A stretch of 64,000 nucleotides of DNA from JBGTGG01 sp964398945 (GTDB lineage Bacteria; Bacteroidota; Bacteroidia; Cytophagales; Cyclobacteriaceae), in the NCBI GenBank assembly GCA_964398945.1, contig CAYNOT010000003.1, positions 1 to 64,000 of the forward strand, in the 5' to 3' direction. The position numbers and the translations under genes are program-made. Of this stretch, positions 1 to 7,469 are shown in pieces. Below the pieces are notes generated by a model, which made no database searches, was not told the DNA's origin, and was given only the letters and a program-made list of their open reading frames with translations. The number at the start of each line of letters is the position of its first letter. The first letter of the stretch is position 1.

Positions 1-51
1 ATAAACCGGATAAGTGAATTGATACCTGGCAAGATGTAGTTTATCGGACGG

Positions 52-153
52 TTACTGCCAAACCAATTCAAGGTTGGCGTCAAATTCACGTTTTATGTGA
101 ATGGTTTTGTTTTCCTTGTTCACGGAAAAGTCGAATAAGAGATTGCTGTTCAT
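52..153 (-). pseudogene. truncated SRPBCC (AHSA1/START-like) gene, N-terminal 33 codons only
   Basis: The ATG at 151-153 overlaps the stop of the upstream ArsR gene by 4 nt (ATGA), as in the common ArsR-SRPBCC two-gene operons. The 33 residues include NLLFDFSVNKENKTI and IKREFDANLELVW, which look like the usual first strand of AHSA1/SRPBCC proteins up to the conserved VW. A stop at 52-54 follows at once, and no frame of the next 50 nt continues the family. The break looks like an insertion or deletion junction rather than one frameshift, but only 51 nt are visible beyond it. An intact family member has about 140-160 residues. SRPBCC identity is inferred from the N-terminus and operon context. 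Confidence 0.6.
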
Positions 154-470
154 TTCTTCTGTTTTTTAATTGTTGTTAATAAGTTGTCAAGTTGGTTGAA
201 ACGAGTTTCCCAAATTTTGCGGAACTGCTCAAGCCATTTGTCTATTTCTTTCATTTTGTCGATTTCAAGTTGGTAATAAATTTCTCTGCCTTTGTGTTCC
301 TGTTTTATCAGCTCACACTCTGTCAAAATGCGTAGATGTTTGGATACGGCTTGTCGTGTTGTGTCAAAATGCTCGGCAATGGCGTTTGGTGTCATTGCAT
401 GTAATGCAATGAGTGCAATAATTGCCCGCCTTGTTGGGTCTGCAATGGCTTGAAAAATATCTCTTCTCAT
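150..470 (-). CDS. ArsR/SmtB-family winged-helix transcriptional regulator
   Basis: A 106-residue protein opening MRRDIFQAIADPTRRAIIAL, the typical ArsR start. The recognition helix region is TTRQAVSKHLRIL (about residues 37-49), followed by a wing with GREIYYQLE. No cysteine metal-binding motif is visible, so it belongs to the subgroup that is usually paired with SRPBCC domain proteins rather than to arsenic or zinc sensors. Its stop overlaps the start of the SRPBCC fragment (ATGA), implying translational coupling. It probably represses its own promoter: a 22-bp inverted repeat upstream covers the -7 box. The downstream partner is truncated, so the regulator may have lost its output gene. 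Confidence 0.85.
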   Translation of the reverse strand: MRRDIFQAIADPTRRAIIALIALHAMTPNAIAEHFDTTRQAVSKHLRILTECELIKQEHKGREIYYQLEIDKMKEIDKWLEQFRKIWETRFNQLDNLLTTIKKQKK

Positions 471-500
471 TTTGTCTGTCTTATATTTAAGAAACTAATC

Positions 501-522
501 GGTTGCAAATATATGTGCAACC
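501..522 (-). promoter_or_regulatory. promoter -7 box inside a palindromic operator of the ArsR gene
   Basis: GGTTGCA and TGCAACC form a perfect 7+7 inverted repeat around an 8-nt centre. Read on the minus strand the site contains TATATTTG (506-513), matching the Bacteroidota -7 consensus TAnnTTTG, and lies about 36 nt upstream of the ArsR ATG. An operator covering the -7 box fits autorepression. This is inferred from position and symmetry. Confidence 0.6.
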
Positions 523-580
523 TTTCGGTTTCGCAATTTTTTTTTCTGATTATTAAAAAGTCGGTCGGAATTGTCAGTCT

Positions 581-625
581 GGTGGTCGTCCTACAATGAC
601 CGCTAACGGTTTCGGGGCTTGGCGT
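581..625. other. cassette-boundary-like site 1; rest of 471-776 has no gene
   Basis: The stretch between the ArsR promoter and the end of hsdR holds no credible gene; small plus-strand frames here lack codon structure. It contains GTCGTCCTAC, then CGCTAACGG, then GGGGCTTGGCGTAGTGGCGG (616-635). Sites with GTCGTCCTAC or GTTGTCCTAC recur near 9253 and 9905. All three sit at ends of minus-strand gene modules. I recall similar text in other Bacteroidota intergenic regions but can name no described family. It is not a convincing integron attC site. Confidence 0.35.
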
Positions 626-776
626 AGTGGCGGCTTGTTATCAGCTACCCTTCTTTCAGTCGTTGTTTGGTCTGTCGTGTATTGGTTGTCAGAGCGGTGG
701 CTTGGTAGCTCTTTTGTATTTTTTGTTTGGCTTTGTGCGGTTGGAAAAATGCAAATGTGCTACCAAAAGCGTGGGC

Positions 777-3700
777 TTATTCGTCTGTCGGTTTGTTGTT
801 TATAAAGTCCTCTGCTAACATTTTTGCTTGTGTGATTACTGTGTCAACTGCTTTTTCTTGAAGGTCTGGCGGATAACCGTGTAGTCTTAAAATTCGTCTT
901 ATGTTTCGTCTTAATGCAGATTGTACGCTTTCTTTAATTGTCCAATCTATTGTCGTGCTGTTACGAACTGTTTTTAAAAGTTCTTGTGCTATGTGTTTTA
1001 ATATTTCGTCACCAAGTACAGAAACGGCTGTGTTGTTTACTTCTAATGCGGTGTAAAAGGCATATTCTCTGTAATCCAACCCTAATTTTTCGCCTCGTTT
1101 GTCTGCTTCTTTTATTTGTTCGGCAAATGGAATTAAAACTTTCTCCAAAAACTCAACGGTATCAATCATTCCGTTATGGTAACGTTTTATGGCATCTTCC
1201 AACATTTCAGAAAACTTCTTACTCTCAACCAAATTGATTTTTGTGCGTTTCTTTATTTCGTCTTTGAGTAGTTTTTTCAATAACTCAACTGCCAAATTCT
1301 TTTGTGGCAAGTCTTTTAGCTCTTGCAAAAAACGTTCGTCTAATATTTCAATGTTAGGTTTTTTCAAACCTGCTGCATCAAAAATATCAATCACATTGTC
1401 GGCTGTAATGGCTTCGGAAATAATTTGCTTGATTGCCGTTTCCATATCCTCGCCACCTGCACCGCCTTCGTTTCTGTCGGATATTTTTACCAATCTTGAT
1501 TTAATGGCTTGAAACAAAGCCACATCATCACGAATAGCCATTGCTTTGTCGTGTGGAACGGAAATAGCAAATGCTTTCAACAAGTTTTTGGTATTGTCGG
1601 TAAAACTTTGTTCTCCGTTTTCCTGACTGAAAATATAATCTACAATTACAGGAATGAATTTTAGTTTTTCTTCGGGTAGAAGTGTAAAGAATTTTCTCCA
1701 ATCAAAATGCCTTAATTGATAGTCAATGGCTTCGTGCAACTCCAACATTTTGGCAACAGCCAATTCCTGGTCAAGCGTTGGTTTGCCTTCGCCACCGCTT
1801 GCGGTATATTCTGCCAATGCCGATTTCAATTCTTGTGCTATACCCAAATAATCTACCACCAAACCGCCTTCTTTTCCTTCGGTAAATACTCGGTTTACCC
1901 GGGCAATGGCTTGCATTAAATTATGTCCTCGCATTGGCTTGTCCACATACAGAGTATGCAAACAAGGTGCATCAAAACCTGTGAGCCACATATCCCGAAC
2001 AATAACCAATTTCAAACTGTCGTTCGGATTTTTTAAACGGTCGCCAATGGCTTTGCGTTTTGGTTTGTTGCGGATATGCGGTTGCATATTCAAGGCATCG
2101 CTGCTACTGCCTGTCATTATTACTTTTATAGTTCCCTTGTCGTCATCGTCTGAATGCCACAAGGGACGAATTTTAATAATGGCATCGTACAGCTCCACAC
2201 ATATTCTGCGGCTCATACACACTATCATTGCTTTGCCGTCTAAAACTGCATTTCGTTGTTCAAAGTGATACACCAAATCTTCGGCAATTTTTGCAATACG
2301 GTTGGGATTGCCTACAATGGCTTCTAATCGTGTCCATTTGGCTCTCATTTGTTGGCGGTTGCTCAATTCTTCGCCTTCGGTCAGTTCTTCAAACTGCTCG
2401 TCTAAATGTACTTTTTCATCTTCTGCAAAATGCACTTTTGCCAAACGGCTTTCATAAAAAATTGGAACGGTAGCTTTGTCATTTACGGCTTGTTGTATAT
2501 CGTAAATATCCACATAGTTACCGAAAACTGCTTGTGTATTTCGGTCGGTGCTTTCTATTGGTGTGCCTGTAAAGCCTATGAATGTTGCATTAGGCAAAGC
2601 ATCACGCAAATGTTTGGCAAAGCCATCAATAAAATCGTATTGACTTCTGTGGGCTTCGTCTGCAACAACAACAATATTTTTTCTTTCGCTTAATGCTTGT
2701 ATATCTGCTCCGATATATTCTACACTTGGTTCGCTTACAATGTTTGGATTTTCAGTTTGTGCAATGTCGGTTTGCATTGGCATAAACTTCTGAATGGTGG
2801 TAAATACAATACCACCCGAAGCCACTTTCAATAATTTTCTTAAATCTTTTCGGTCTTCGGCTTTTTGTGGTTCTTGTCTTAAAAGTTGTTGGCAATTGGT
2901 AAATGTTTCGTGCAATTGCTCGTCTAAATCGTTTCTGTCTGTAAGAATTACCAACGTTGGGTTTTCCATTCGTGGCTCAATAATGAGCTTGCCCGAATAA
3001 AAAACCATACTCAAACTTTTGCCACTACCTTGTGTGTGCCAAATTACACCACCTCGCCTGTCGCCATTGCTGCTACTGGCAATTACCGTGCTTTCTACGG
3101 CTTTGTTTACTGCATAATACTGGTGGTAAGCGGCTACTTTTTTAGAGGCGGAATGCATTCCGTCTCTACCCGAATTTTCAAAAACTACAAACTGACGGAT
3201 TAAATCTAACAATGTTTTTTTGTTCAACATTCCCTCGAACATCGTTTGCATTCCCATATCTAAATGAGTTGCTTCTGTCTCACCATCTTTGGTATGCCAT
3301 TTCATAAACCTGCCAAAATCACTGGTAACAGTTCCGCACAAAGCGTCCCAACCATCGCTTACAATTAGTAATTCGTTGTATGTAAAAAGTGAAGGAATGG
3401 TTTGTTTGTAGGTTTGTAATTGGTTGTAAGCCGATTTTATTGTGGCGTTTTCGTCAACTGCATTTTTTAGTTCTATTACTACCAAAGGCAAGCCGTTTAC
3501 AAACAGAATAATATCAGGTCGTTTGTTTTGGCTACCTTCTATAATCGTGAATTGATTGATTACCAAAAACTCGTTGTTTTCTACATTTTCAAAATCTACG
3601 ATATACACTTTTTCGCCACGAATGCCATCGGCAGTACGCACTTCTACATCTACGCCTTCGGTGAGGTATTTGTGAAAGGTTTCGTTGGTAGAGACGTGAT

Positions 3701-3944
3701 GCATCACGTCCCTACCAACACGCAATACTTTTTTGAGTGCATCTTCTTTGGCATCTTGGGTAATGGTGGGGTTGAGTTTATCAATAGCATCACGCAAACG
3801 GGTAGCCAATACCACATCAGTATATTGCCTTTCGGGATGTTCGCCATCAGGCGAAAGGGTTGTCCCCAAAATATAGGAATACCCTAAATTTTGAAGATAG
3901 GAAAGGGCAATTGCCTCTATTTCGTTTTCGGTGATGCTAGCCAT
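777..3944 (-). CDS. hsdR: type I restriction endonuclease subunit R (HsdR)
   Basis: The 1055-residue motor and nuclease subunit of a type I restriction-modification complex, which cuts DNA after translocation when the HsdS target is unmethylated. The nuclease motif is PD at about 143-144 with ELK at 158-160. The helicase core has TQGSGKS (Walker A, about 304-310), DEAH (about 429-432), GFTGTP, and a late motif region with DMWLTGFDAP and QAIARVNR. Length is normal for the family. The start overlaps the end of the GxxExxY gene by 8 nt, and it is the last gene of the operon. Two 28-bp palindromes lie in the reading frame and add GRDVMHHVSTN (about 77-87) and GRDGMHSAS (about 259-267). They fall outside the nuclease and helicase motifs, so the protein may still work. 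Confidence 0.95.
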   Translation of the reverse strand: MASITENEIEAIALSYLQNLGYSYILGTTLSPDGEHPERQYTDVVLATRLRDAIDKLNPTITQDAKEDALKKVLRVGRDVMHHVSTNETFHKYLTEGVDVEVRTADGIRGEKVYIVDFENVENNEFLVINQFTIIEGSQNKRPDIILFVNGLPLVVIELKNAVDENATIKSAYNQLQTYKQTIPSLFTYNELLIVSDGWDALCGTVTSDFGRFMKWHTKDGETEATHLDMGMQTMFEGMLNKKTLLDLIRQFVVFENSGRDGMHSASKKVAAYHQYYAVNKAVESTVIASSSNGDRRGGVIWHTQGSGKSLSMVFYSGKLIIEPRMENPTLVILTDRNDLDEQLHETFTNCQQLLRQEPQKAEDRKDLRKLLKVASGGIVFTTIQKFMPMQTDIAQTENPNIVSEPSVEYIGADIQALSERKNIVVVADEAHRSQYDFIDGFAKHLRDALPNATFIGFTGTPIESTDRNTQAVFGNYVDIYDIQQAVNDKATVPIFYESRLAKVHFAEDEKVHLDEQFEELTEGEELSNRQQMRAKWTRLEAIVGNPNRIAKIAEDLVYHFEQRNAVLDGKAMIVCMSRRICVELYDAIIKIRPLWHSDDDDKGTIKVIMTGSSSDALNMQPHIRNKPKRKAIGDRLKNPNDSLKLVIVRDMWLTGFDAPCLHTLYVDKPMRGHNLMQAIARVNRVFTEGKEGGLVVDYLGIAQELKSALAEYTASGGEGKPTLDQELAVAKMLELHEAIDYQLRHFDWRKFFTLLPEEKLKFIPVIVDYIFSQENGEQSFTDNTKNLLKAFAISVPHDKAMAIRDDVALFQAIKSRLVKISDRNEGGAGGEDMETAIKQIISEAITADNVIDIFDAAGLKKPNIEILDERFLQELKDLPQKNLAVELLKKLLKDEIKKRTKINLVESKKFSEMLEDAIKRYHNGMIDTVEFLEKVLIPFAEQIKEADKRGEKLGLDYREYAFYTALEVNNTAVSVLGDEILKHIAQELLKTVRNSTTIDWTIKESVQSALRRNIRRILRLHGYPPDLQEKAVDTVITQAKMLAEDFINNKPTDE
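3142..3169. repeat. 28-bp palindrome, copy 1 (inside hsdR, slightly degenerate)
   Basis: The inner arms GCGGAAT and ATTCCGT meet at GCAT, and the right end is CGTCTCTAC. The left end has drifted (TTAGAGGCG rather than GTAGAGACG). It is in frame with hsdR and encodes GRDGMHSAS on the minus strand. Confidence 0.75.
3688..3715. repeat. 28-bp palindrome, copy 2 (inside hsdR)
   Basis: GTAGAGACGTGAT then GCATCACGTCCCTAC, with symmetry extending outward to TTG/CAA (3685-3718). It is in frame in hsdR and encodes GRDVMHHVST. Related HsdR proteins, as I recall them, have a short variable stretch between the KKVLR-like helix and the EGVDVE segment, so the insert sits at a tolerant site. Confidence 0.8.
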
Positions 3945-4380
3945 TGTCTGAACCTTTGATTTTTGTGATTTCTGGATTTCCTTGATTTTGCTGGTTGAAT
4001 TTTTTGTTGATTAACCGCTTAAATTCTAAACTTTTTGCTCCAAAATTGATTAACAAACCTATCTCCAAATCATAAGCTTCTAAATAATTTATGGCTTGTG
4101 CTAAATGAACATCTTCTAATTGAGTAATTGCTTTAAGTTCGACCGAAACAACACCATCGACCAAAAAATCAACTCTTCGTGTGCCTATTTGCTGCTGTTT
4201 GTAATAGATGGGCATTTCGTGTTCTCGACTAAATCCAATACCATTATCGGCAAACTCTATTTGTAATGCACGTTGATAAATTACTTCCTGAAAACCATTA
4301 CCCAATGCTTTATGTACAGTCATTGCACAACCAATTATTTTGGAAGTCAAATCAGAATATTTATATTTTTCGTTAATCAC
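3937..4380 (-). CDS. GxxExxY family protein (PD-(D/E)xK-like fold)
   Basis: A 147-residue protein of the GxxExxY family, named for the motif seen here as GNGFQEVIY (about 27-35). It ends its core with RRVDFLVDGVVSVELKA (about residues 69-85), a layout like a PD-(D/E)xK nuclease active site with D and ExK. The family's activity is not established. It starts with GTG at 4378-4380. It lies 23 nt after rhuM and overlaps the hsdR start by 8 nt, so it is translated as part of the restriction operon. These small proteins are often found among Bacteroidota mobile or defence genes; a role as a nuclease accessory is inference. Confidence 0.8.
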   Translation of the reverse strand: MINEKYKYSDLTSKIIGCAMTVHKALGNGFQEVIYQRALQIEFADNGIGFSREHEMPIYYKQQQIGTRRVDFLVDGVVSVELKAITQLEDVHLAQAINYLEAYDLEIGLLINFGAKSLEFKRLINKKFNQQNQGNPEITKIKGSDNG

Positions 4381-4403
4381 AATAAATCATTTAATCAGCT
4401 TAA

Positions 4404-5417
4404 TCAAGGGTTCAGACGTTTTTTTACCTCCTTGTCAAAATCGCTTTCATATTCCCGGTCTTGTATCACCCTGTATTTTTCAAATTCACTTTCGGATTTC
4501 AGTTTTGCTTCCAGCATACTTACTTTTCCTTTGTCTTTTAATATCGGATAATTGGATAGCTGCAAAAAGTTTGTCAAAAATTTCCCCCAATTTTCCATAA
4601 ACATCAGTTGGCTGCGTTTGGCGTTGTTCTCAGCCAAATCGAGATAAGCCGATACAATGCGGTTGAGTTCTTGGATGTGGGCTTCGTTCAGATAATTTTT
4701 TGCAATGCTCACATCGCTTTTCAATATTTTTCCGTCAGGGGCGTGTTTCCACGTTTTTAAACCCATATAGAGTTTTGTGGCATCGGCTTCTGTGTAGATG
4801 ATTTCGGCTGCCGTTTTGCCCGTAATTGCCCAATGCAGTTTGTTTTGCACCGAAGCAAAAAAATCTTGCGTGGCGGGGGCATCTTTGTTGTAATCGGCAC
4901 TAAGGGCATACAGGTCTGTTATTTTTTGGTAAAACCTGCGTTCGCTTGCCCGGATTTCACGGATGCGTTCGAGCAATTCATCAAAATAATCTTTGCCGAA
5001 ATGCTGCCCTTGTTTCAATCGTTCATCGTCCAGCACAAAACCTTTGGTAATAAATTCTTTGAGTGTTTGGGTTGCCCAAATACGGAATTGTGTTGCCTGA
5101 CGGCTGTTTACCCGATAACCAACGGCAATAACAGCATCTAAACTGTAAAATTCCATTTTTCGGGTTACATTTCGGTTGCCCTCTTGTTGAACTGTTTCCA
5201 AAATGGAAATAGTTGCCTCCTTTGTTAATTCTCCCGATTCATAGATGTTTGCAAGATGTTTGCTCACGGCAGGCACTTCCACGCCAAAAAGTTCCGCCAT
5301 ACGCTTTTGGGTAAGCCAAAAGGTTTCCCCCGAATAAACGACTTCTACCTTAATGTTGCCTTCAGGGGAACTATATAAAATGATATTTGATGCGTTATGT
5401 TGATTTCCTTTTGCCAT
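4404..5417 (-). CDS. rhuM: RhuM family protein
   Basis: A 337-residue protein with the RhuM signature: an N-terminal winged-helix-like region with FWLTQKRMAELFGV and VSKHLANIYESGEL, then FYSLDAVIAVGYRVNS and QFRIWATQTLKEFI. RhuM was first named as a Salmonella pathogenicity-island protein, and homologues are frequent beside type I restriction genes. The biochemical function is unknown; the Bro-N/KilA-like N-terminal motif suggests DNA binding. The gene lies 10 nt downstream of hsdS and 23 nt upstream of the GxxExxY gene, inside the hsd operon. A regulatory or anti-phage accessory role is inferred only from position. Confidence 0.85.
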   Translation of the reverse strand: MAKGNQHNASNIILYSSPEGNIKVEVVYSGETFWLTQKRMAELFGVEVPAVSKHLANIYESGELTKEATISILETVQQEGNRNVTRKMEFYSLDAVIAVGYRVNSRQATQFRIWATQTLKEFITKGFVLDDERLKQGQHFGKDYFDELLERIREIRASERRFYQKITDLYALSADYNKDAPATQDFFASVQNKLHWAITGKTAAEIIYTEADATKLYMGLKTWKHAPDGKILKSDVSIAKNYLNEAHIQELNRIVSAYLDLAENNAKRSQLMFMENWGKFLTNFLQLSNYPILKDKGKVSMLEAKLKSESEFEKYRVIQDREYESDFDKEVKKRLNP

Positions 5418-5427
5418 TTTTTCATTT

Positions 5428-6738
5428 TTAGTTTTTCACTTGCAAAGCTCCACTCATCAACTTTGGTAATAAAGTATCTCGGGTTTGGGTTAAGGTTTGG
5501 ATTTGTAGCAAGTTGTCTTCCATTTTAACAAACATACTTTCTACAACTGAATGATATTTTTTCACAACCTCAATTGGTGGAATTAAAATATCTAATTGCT
5601 GAATTAATGCTTGGCTAATGTTTTGTTGTGCTGAACCACTTGCTTGACCAATAATATTGTTTTTGTTTATTTTAAAATATTCAAAGAAATAAGTAAACGG
5701 ATAACTTCCATCTTCTATGACTGCACATATTGCTTGGTTACAAGTTGTATCTCTTGTTGTAATTGCATACTCACCAACTGTTGCACCGTACATTGCCACT
5801 AAGACGGAATGTTTGGGAATTAATTTTGCTGACGAATTCTTTACTGCATCAACTGTAATTTTTTCTTCGGTATCAAAAATAAAACTACCGTTTAGTTCTT
5901 TTGATTTTACCCAATTGATTGTTCCGTTCACATAATATTCTTCCTTCGCTCTGCTTGGTGTACCGCCCGATGTAGTTTTATACATTTCTTTTACTTTCCC
6001 CATTCTCCACCCCTTCGGCAAATTGTCTGAACTGTGATTTTTTTGATTAAATGATTTGCCTGATTTTTTATTTTTTAAATCAAGGTCATCAAGTAAATCA
6101 TCATTAATCAGTGGTTCAGACGATGGAAAGTTGAAATTTACAAACCATTCTTTAAATAAGGCTTGTGCCATTGCTTCAAGGGTTTGGTTCATTTGTAGGT
6201 TGAGTTCTATTTTGTCGTCAAGGGAAGAAAGGATTTGGGCGATTTCTTGTTGTTTTGCTTTGTCTTCGGGTGCTTCAAATTCATAACTACAAATTCTTGT
6301 AGGTGAAGTATGTTTAACGGTAGAGCCTGTTGCAGAGCCAACAATATAATATTGATATGGCTGTGTTCTTAAAATCCAATATAAAAAATCAGGGTCAACA
6401 TCATTATTCTTGAATTGAACTAAACCTAATCTTTGGTTATGTAAATAATTAATTCCATTATGCGGTGGAATTTTTGCTGAATATCCTAATGTATCCCCTG
6501 CTTTGCTCAAATCGGTCATTGTTATAATTATATCACCTTCTTTGAGAATGTAATCTTTTGGGAAATCACCTTTATAATATTTGAATTTATCAGACTTAAA
6601 ACCTCCACCTATTTTGAAATTACCCGGAGAAAGTAAAATGTCACTTGTAGGTTCATCTGAAAAATATTCGCCTTTAAATGCAAAACCGTGTTTTACATTT
6701 ATCAAATCACTTAGCTTATATGTTTTCCATTCACTCAT
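5428..6738 (-). CDS. hsdS: type I restriction system specificity subunit S (HsdS)
   Basis: The 436-residue subunit that recognises the bipartite DNA target for HsdM and HsdR. Two target-recognition domains are visible: the first about residues 1-150, and the second beginning near GWRMGKVKEMYKTTSGGTPS with the typical WVKSKEL and LVAMYGATVG. Each is followed by a conserved coiled-coil region, LSSLDDKIELNLQMNQTLE in the middle and QTRDTLLPKLMSGAL at the end. The two halves differ, so an asymmetric target is expected. The start codon overlaps the stop of the transposase gene (ATGA), so HsdS translation is probably coupled to a gene that carries an expandable repeat. That arrangement is unusual. 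Confidence 0.93.
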   Translation of the reverse strand: MSEWKTYKLSDLINVKHGFAFKGEYFSDEPTSDILLSPGNFKIGGGFKSDKFKYYKGDFPKDYILKEGDIIITMTDLSKAGDTLGYSAKIPPHNGINYLHNQRLGLVQFKNNDVDPDFLYWILRTQPYQYYIVGSATGSTVKHTSPTRICSYEFEAPEDKAKQQEIAQILSSLDDKIELNLQMNQTLEAMAQALFKEWFVNFNFPSSEPLINDDLLDDLDLKNKKSGKSFNQKNHSSDNLPKGWRMGKVKEMYKTTSGGTPSRAKEEYYVNGTINWVKSKELNGSFIFDTEEKITVDAVKNSSAKLIPKHSVLVAMYGATVGEYAITTRDTTCNQAICAVIEDGSYPFTYFFEYFKINKNNIIGQASGSAQQNISQALIQQLDILIPPIEVVKKYHSVVESMFVKMEDNLLQIQTLTQTRDTLLPKLMSGALQVKN

Positions 6739-7467
6739 AATTGATGAAATTTATCCTGTTGCCATTGGGCAGGGTTGTTAATGATGTAATTGGAAATTCT
6801 GTGATAATCATCCATCGAACGAATAATGTGGTCGTGAAAACGGGATTGCCAATCAAATTCAACACTGGTTTTTCGTGCCATTGTGGTTACGGCAGATTTA
6901 TAACCACGAATGATTGACGACAAATTTTTGGATTGTGGGGCAAATTGATTTTTGTATTCGTTGGTGTTGNNNNNNNNNNNNNNNNNNNNNNNNNNNNNNN
7001 NNNNNNNNNNNNNNNNNNNNNNNNNNNNNNNNNNNNNNNNNNNNNNNNNNNNNNNNNNNNNNNNNNNNNGCGTTGGCGTTGGCGTTGGCGTTGGCGTTGG
7101 CGTTGGCGTTGGCGTTGGCGTTGGCGTTGGTAGAGACGCAATGCATTGCGTCTCTACGTTGCGTATCCAATGACGAATTATATTCATTTGCCCCGATTAT
7201 TATTATTCCGTGAATATGATTAGGCATTACAATAAATTCCCCTAATTCCAAATTCATATCGGGTCGCATTTCAATGGATTTGTACCATTCCGAATGGGCA
7301 ATTTTTCCAATTTCGGTTGGTTGTAATATTGTATCCACAATTTCGCCAAAATAATTTTCTCTGTTTTTCGTACAAATGGTCACAAAATACATTGCCTCGT
7401 TTGCATAATTCCAATTATGCAAACGGGCAGAAGGTATTCTATATTTATTATTAAACAGTTGTGACAT
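6735..7467 (-). CDS. REP-associated tyrosine (HUH/Y1) transposase, interrupted by assembly gap
   Basis: The N-terminal part has MYFVTICTKNRENYFGEI and the HUH motif PNHIHGIIII. The C-terminal part (6735-6960) has SIIRGYKSAVT, FDWQSRFHDHIIR and HRISNYIINNP, where the Tyr before the NNP motif is the likely catalytic residue. Both ends match the RAYT/TnpA_REP family, single-strand DNA transposases linked to REP palindromes. The middle holds an Asn-Ala run coded by the hexamer repeat, then 100 Ns, so reading frame across the gap cannot be checked: as written, the two halves are in different frames. The start lies 2 nt after the hsdM stop and the stop overlaps the hsdS start. It is an operon member, not a free-standing IS; no IS200/IS605 ends are visible. 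Confidence 0.85.
6970..7069. other. assembly gap (100 N)
   Basis: Exactly 100 Ns, a conventional placeholder of unknown true length. It is flanked by TTGGTGTTG on one side and the (GCGTTG)n run on the other, so the gap most likely arose from a longer tandem repeat that could not be assembled. Confidence 0.95.
7070..7129. repeat. hexanucleotide tandem repeat (GCGTTG)x10 inside the transposase gene
   Basis: Ten perfect units run directly into the 28-bp palindrome; the true count is unknown because of the adjacent gap. On the minus strand it encodes alternating Asn-Ala in the transposase frame. The unit resembles the outer flank of the palindrome copy in hsdM (TGGCGTT), suggesting that flank expanded. 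A 6-nt unit preserves frame on slippage. Confidence 0.92.
7130..7157. repeat. 28-bp palindrome, copy 3 (inside the transposase gene)
   Basis: A perfect inverted repeat: GTAGAGACGCAATG meets its complement CATTGCGTCTCTAC. It encodes RRDAMHCVST in frame on the minus strand. Confidence 0.88.
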
Positions 7468-7469
7468 TT

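Noticed and set aside
581..640. Integron attC site
   Set aside because: The expected RYYYAAC and GTTRRRY core pair with complementary inner boxes could not be matched, and no integrase gene is in the window.
1189..1512. Plus-strand frames within hsdR, such as 1189-1512
   Set aside because: They are shadows of the strongly supported hsdR reading frame.
6735..7187. Separate proteins with Thr-Pro or Arg-Gln repeat tracts
   Set aside because: These are alternate frames of the hexamer repeat around the gap; the Asn-Ala frame continues the transposase N-terminus, and the C-terminal part belongs to the same gene.
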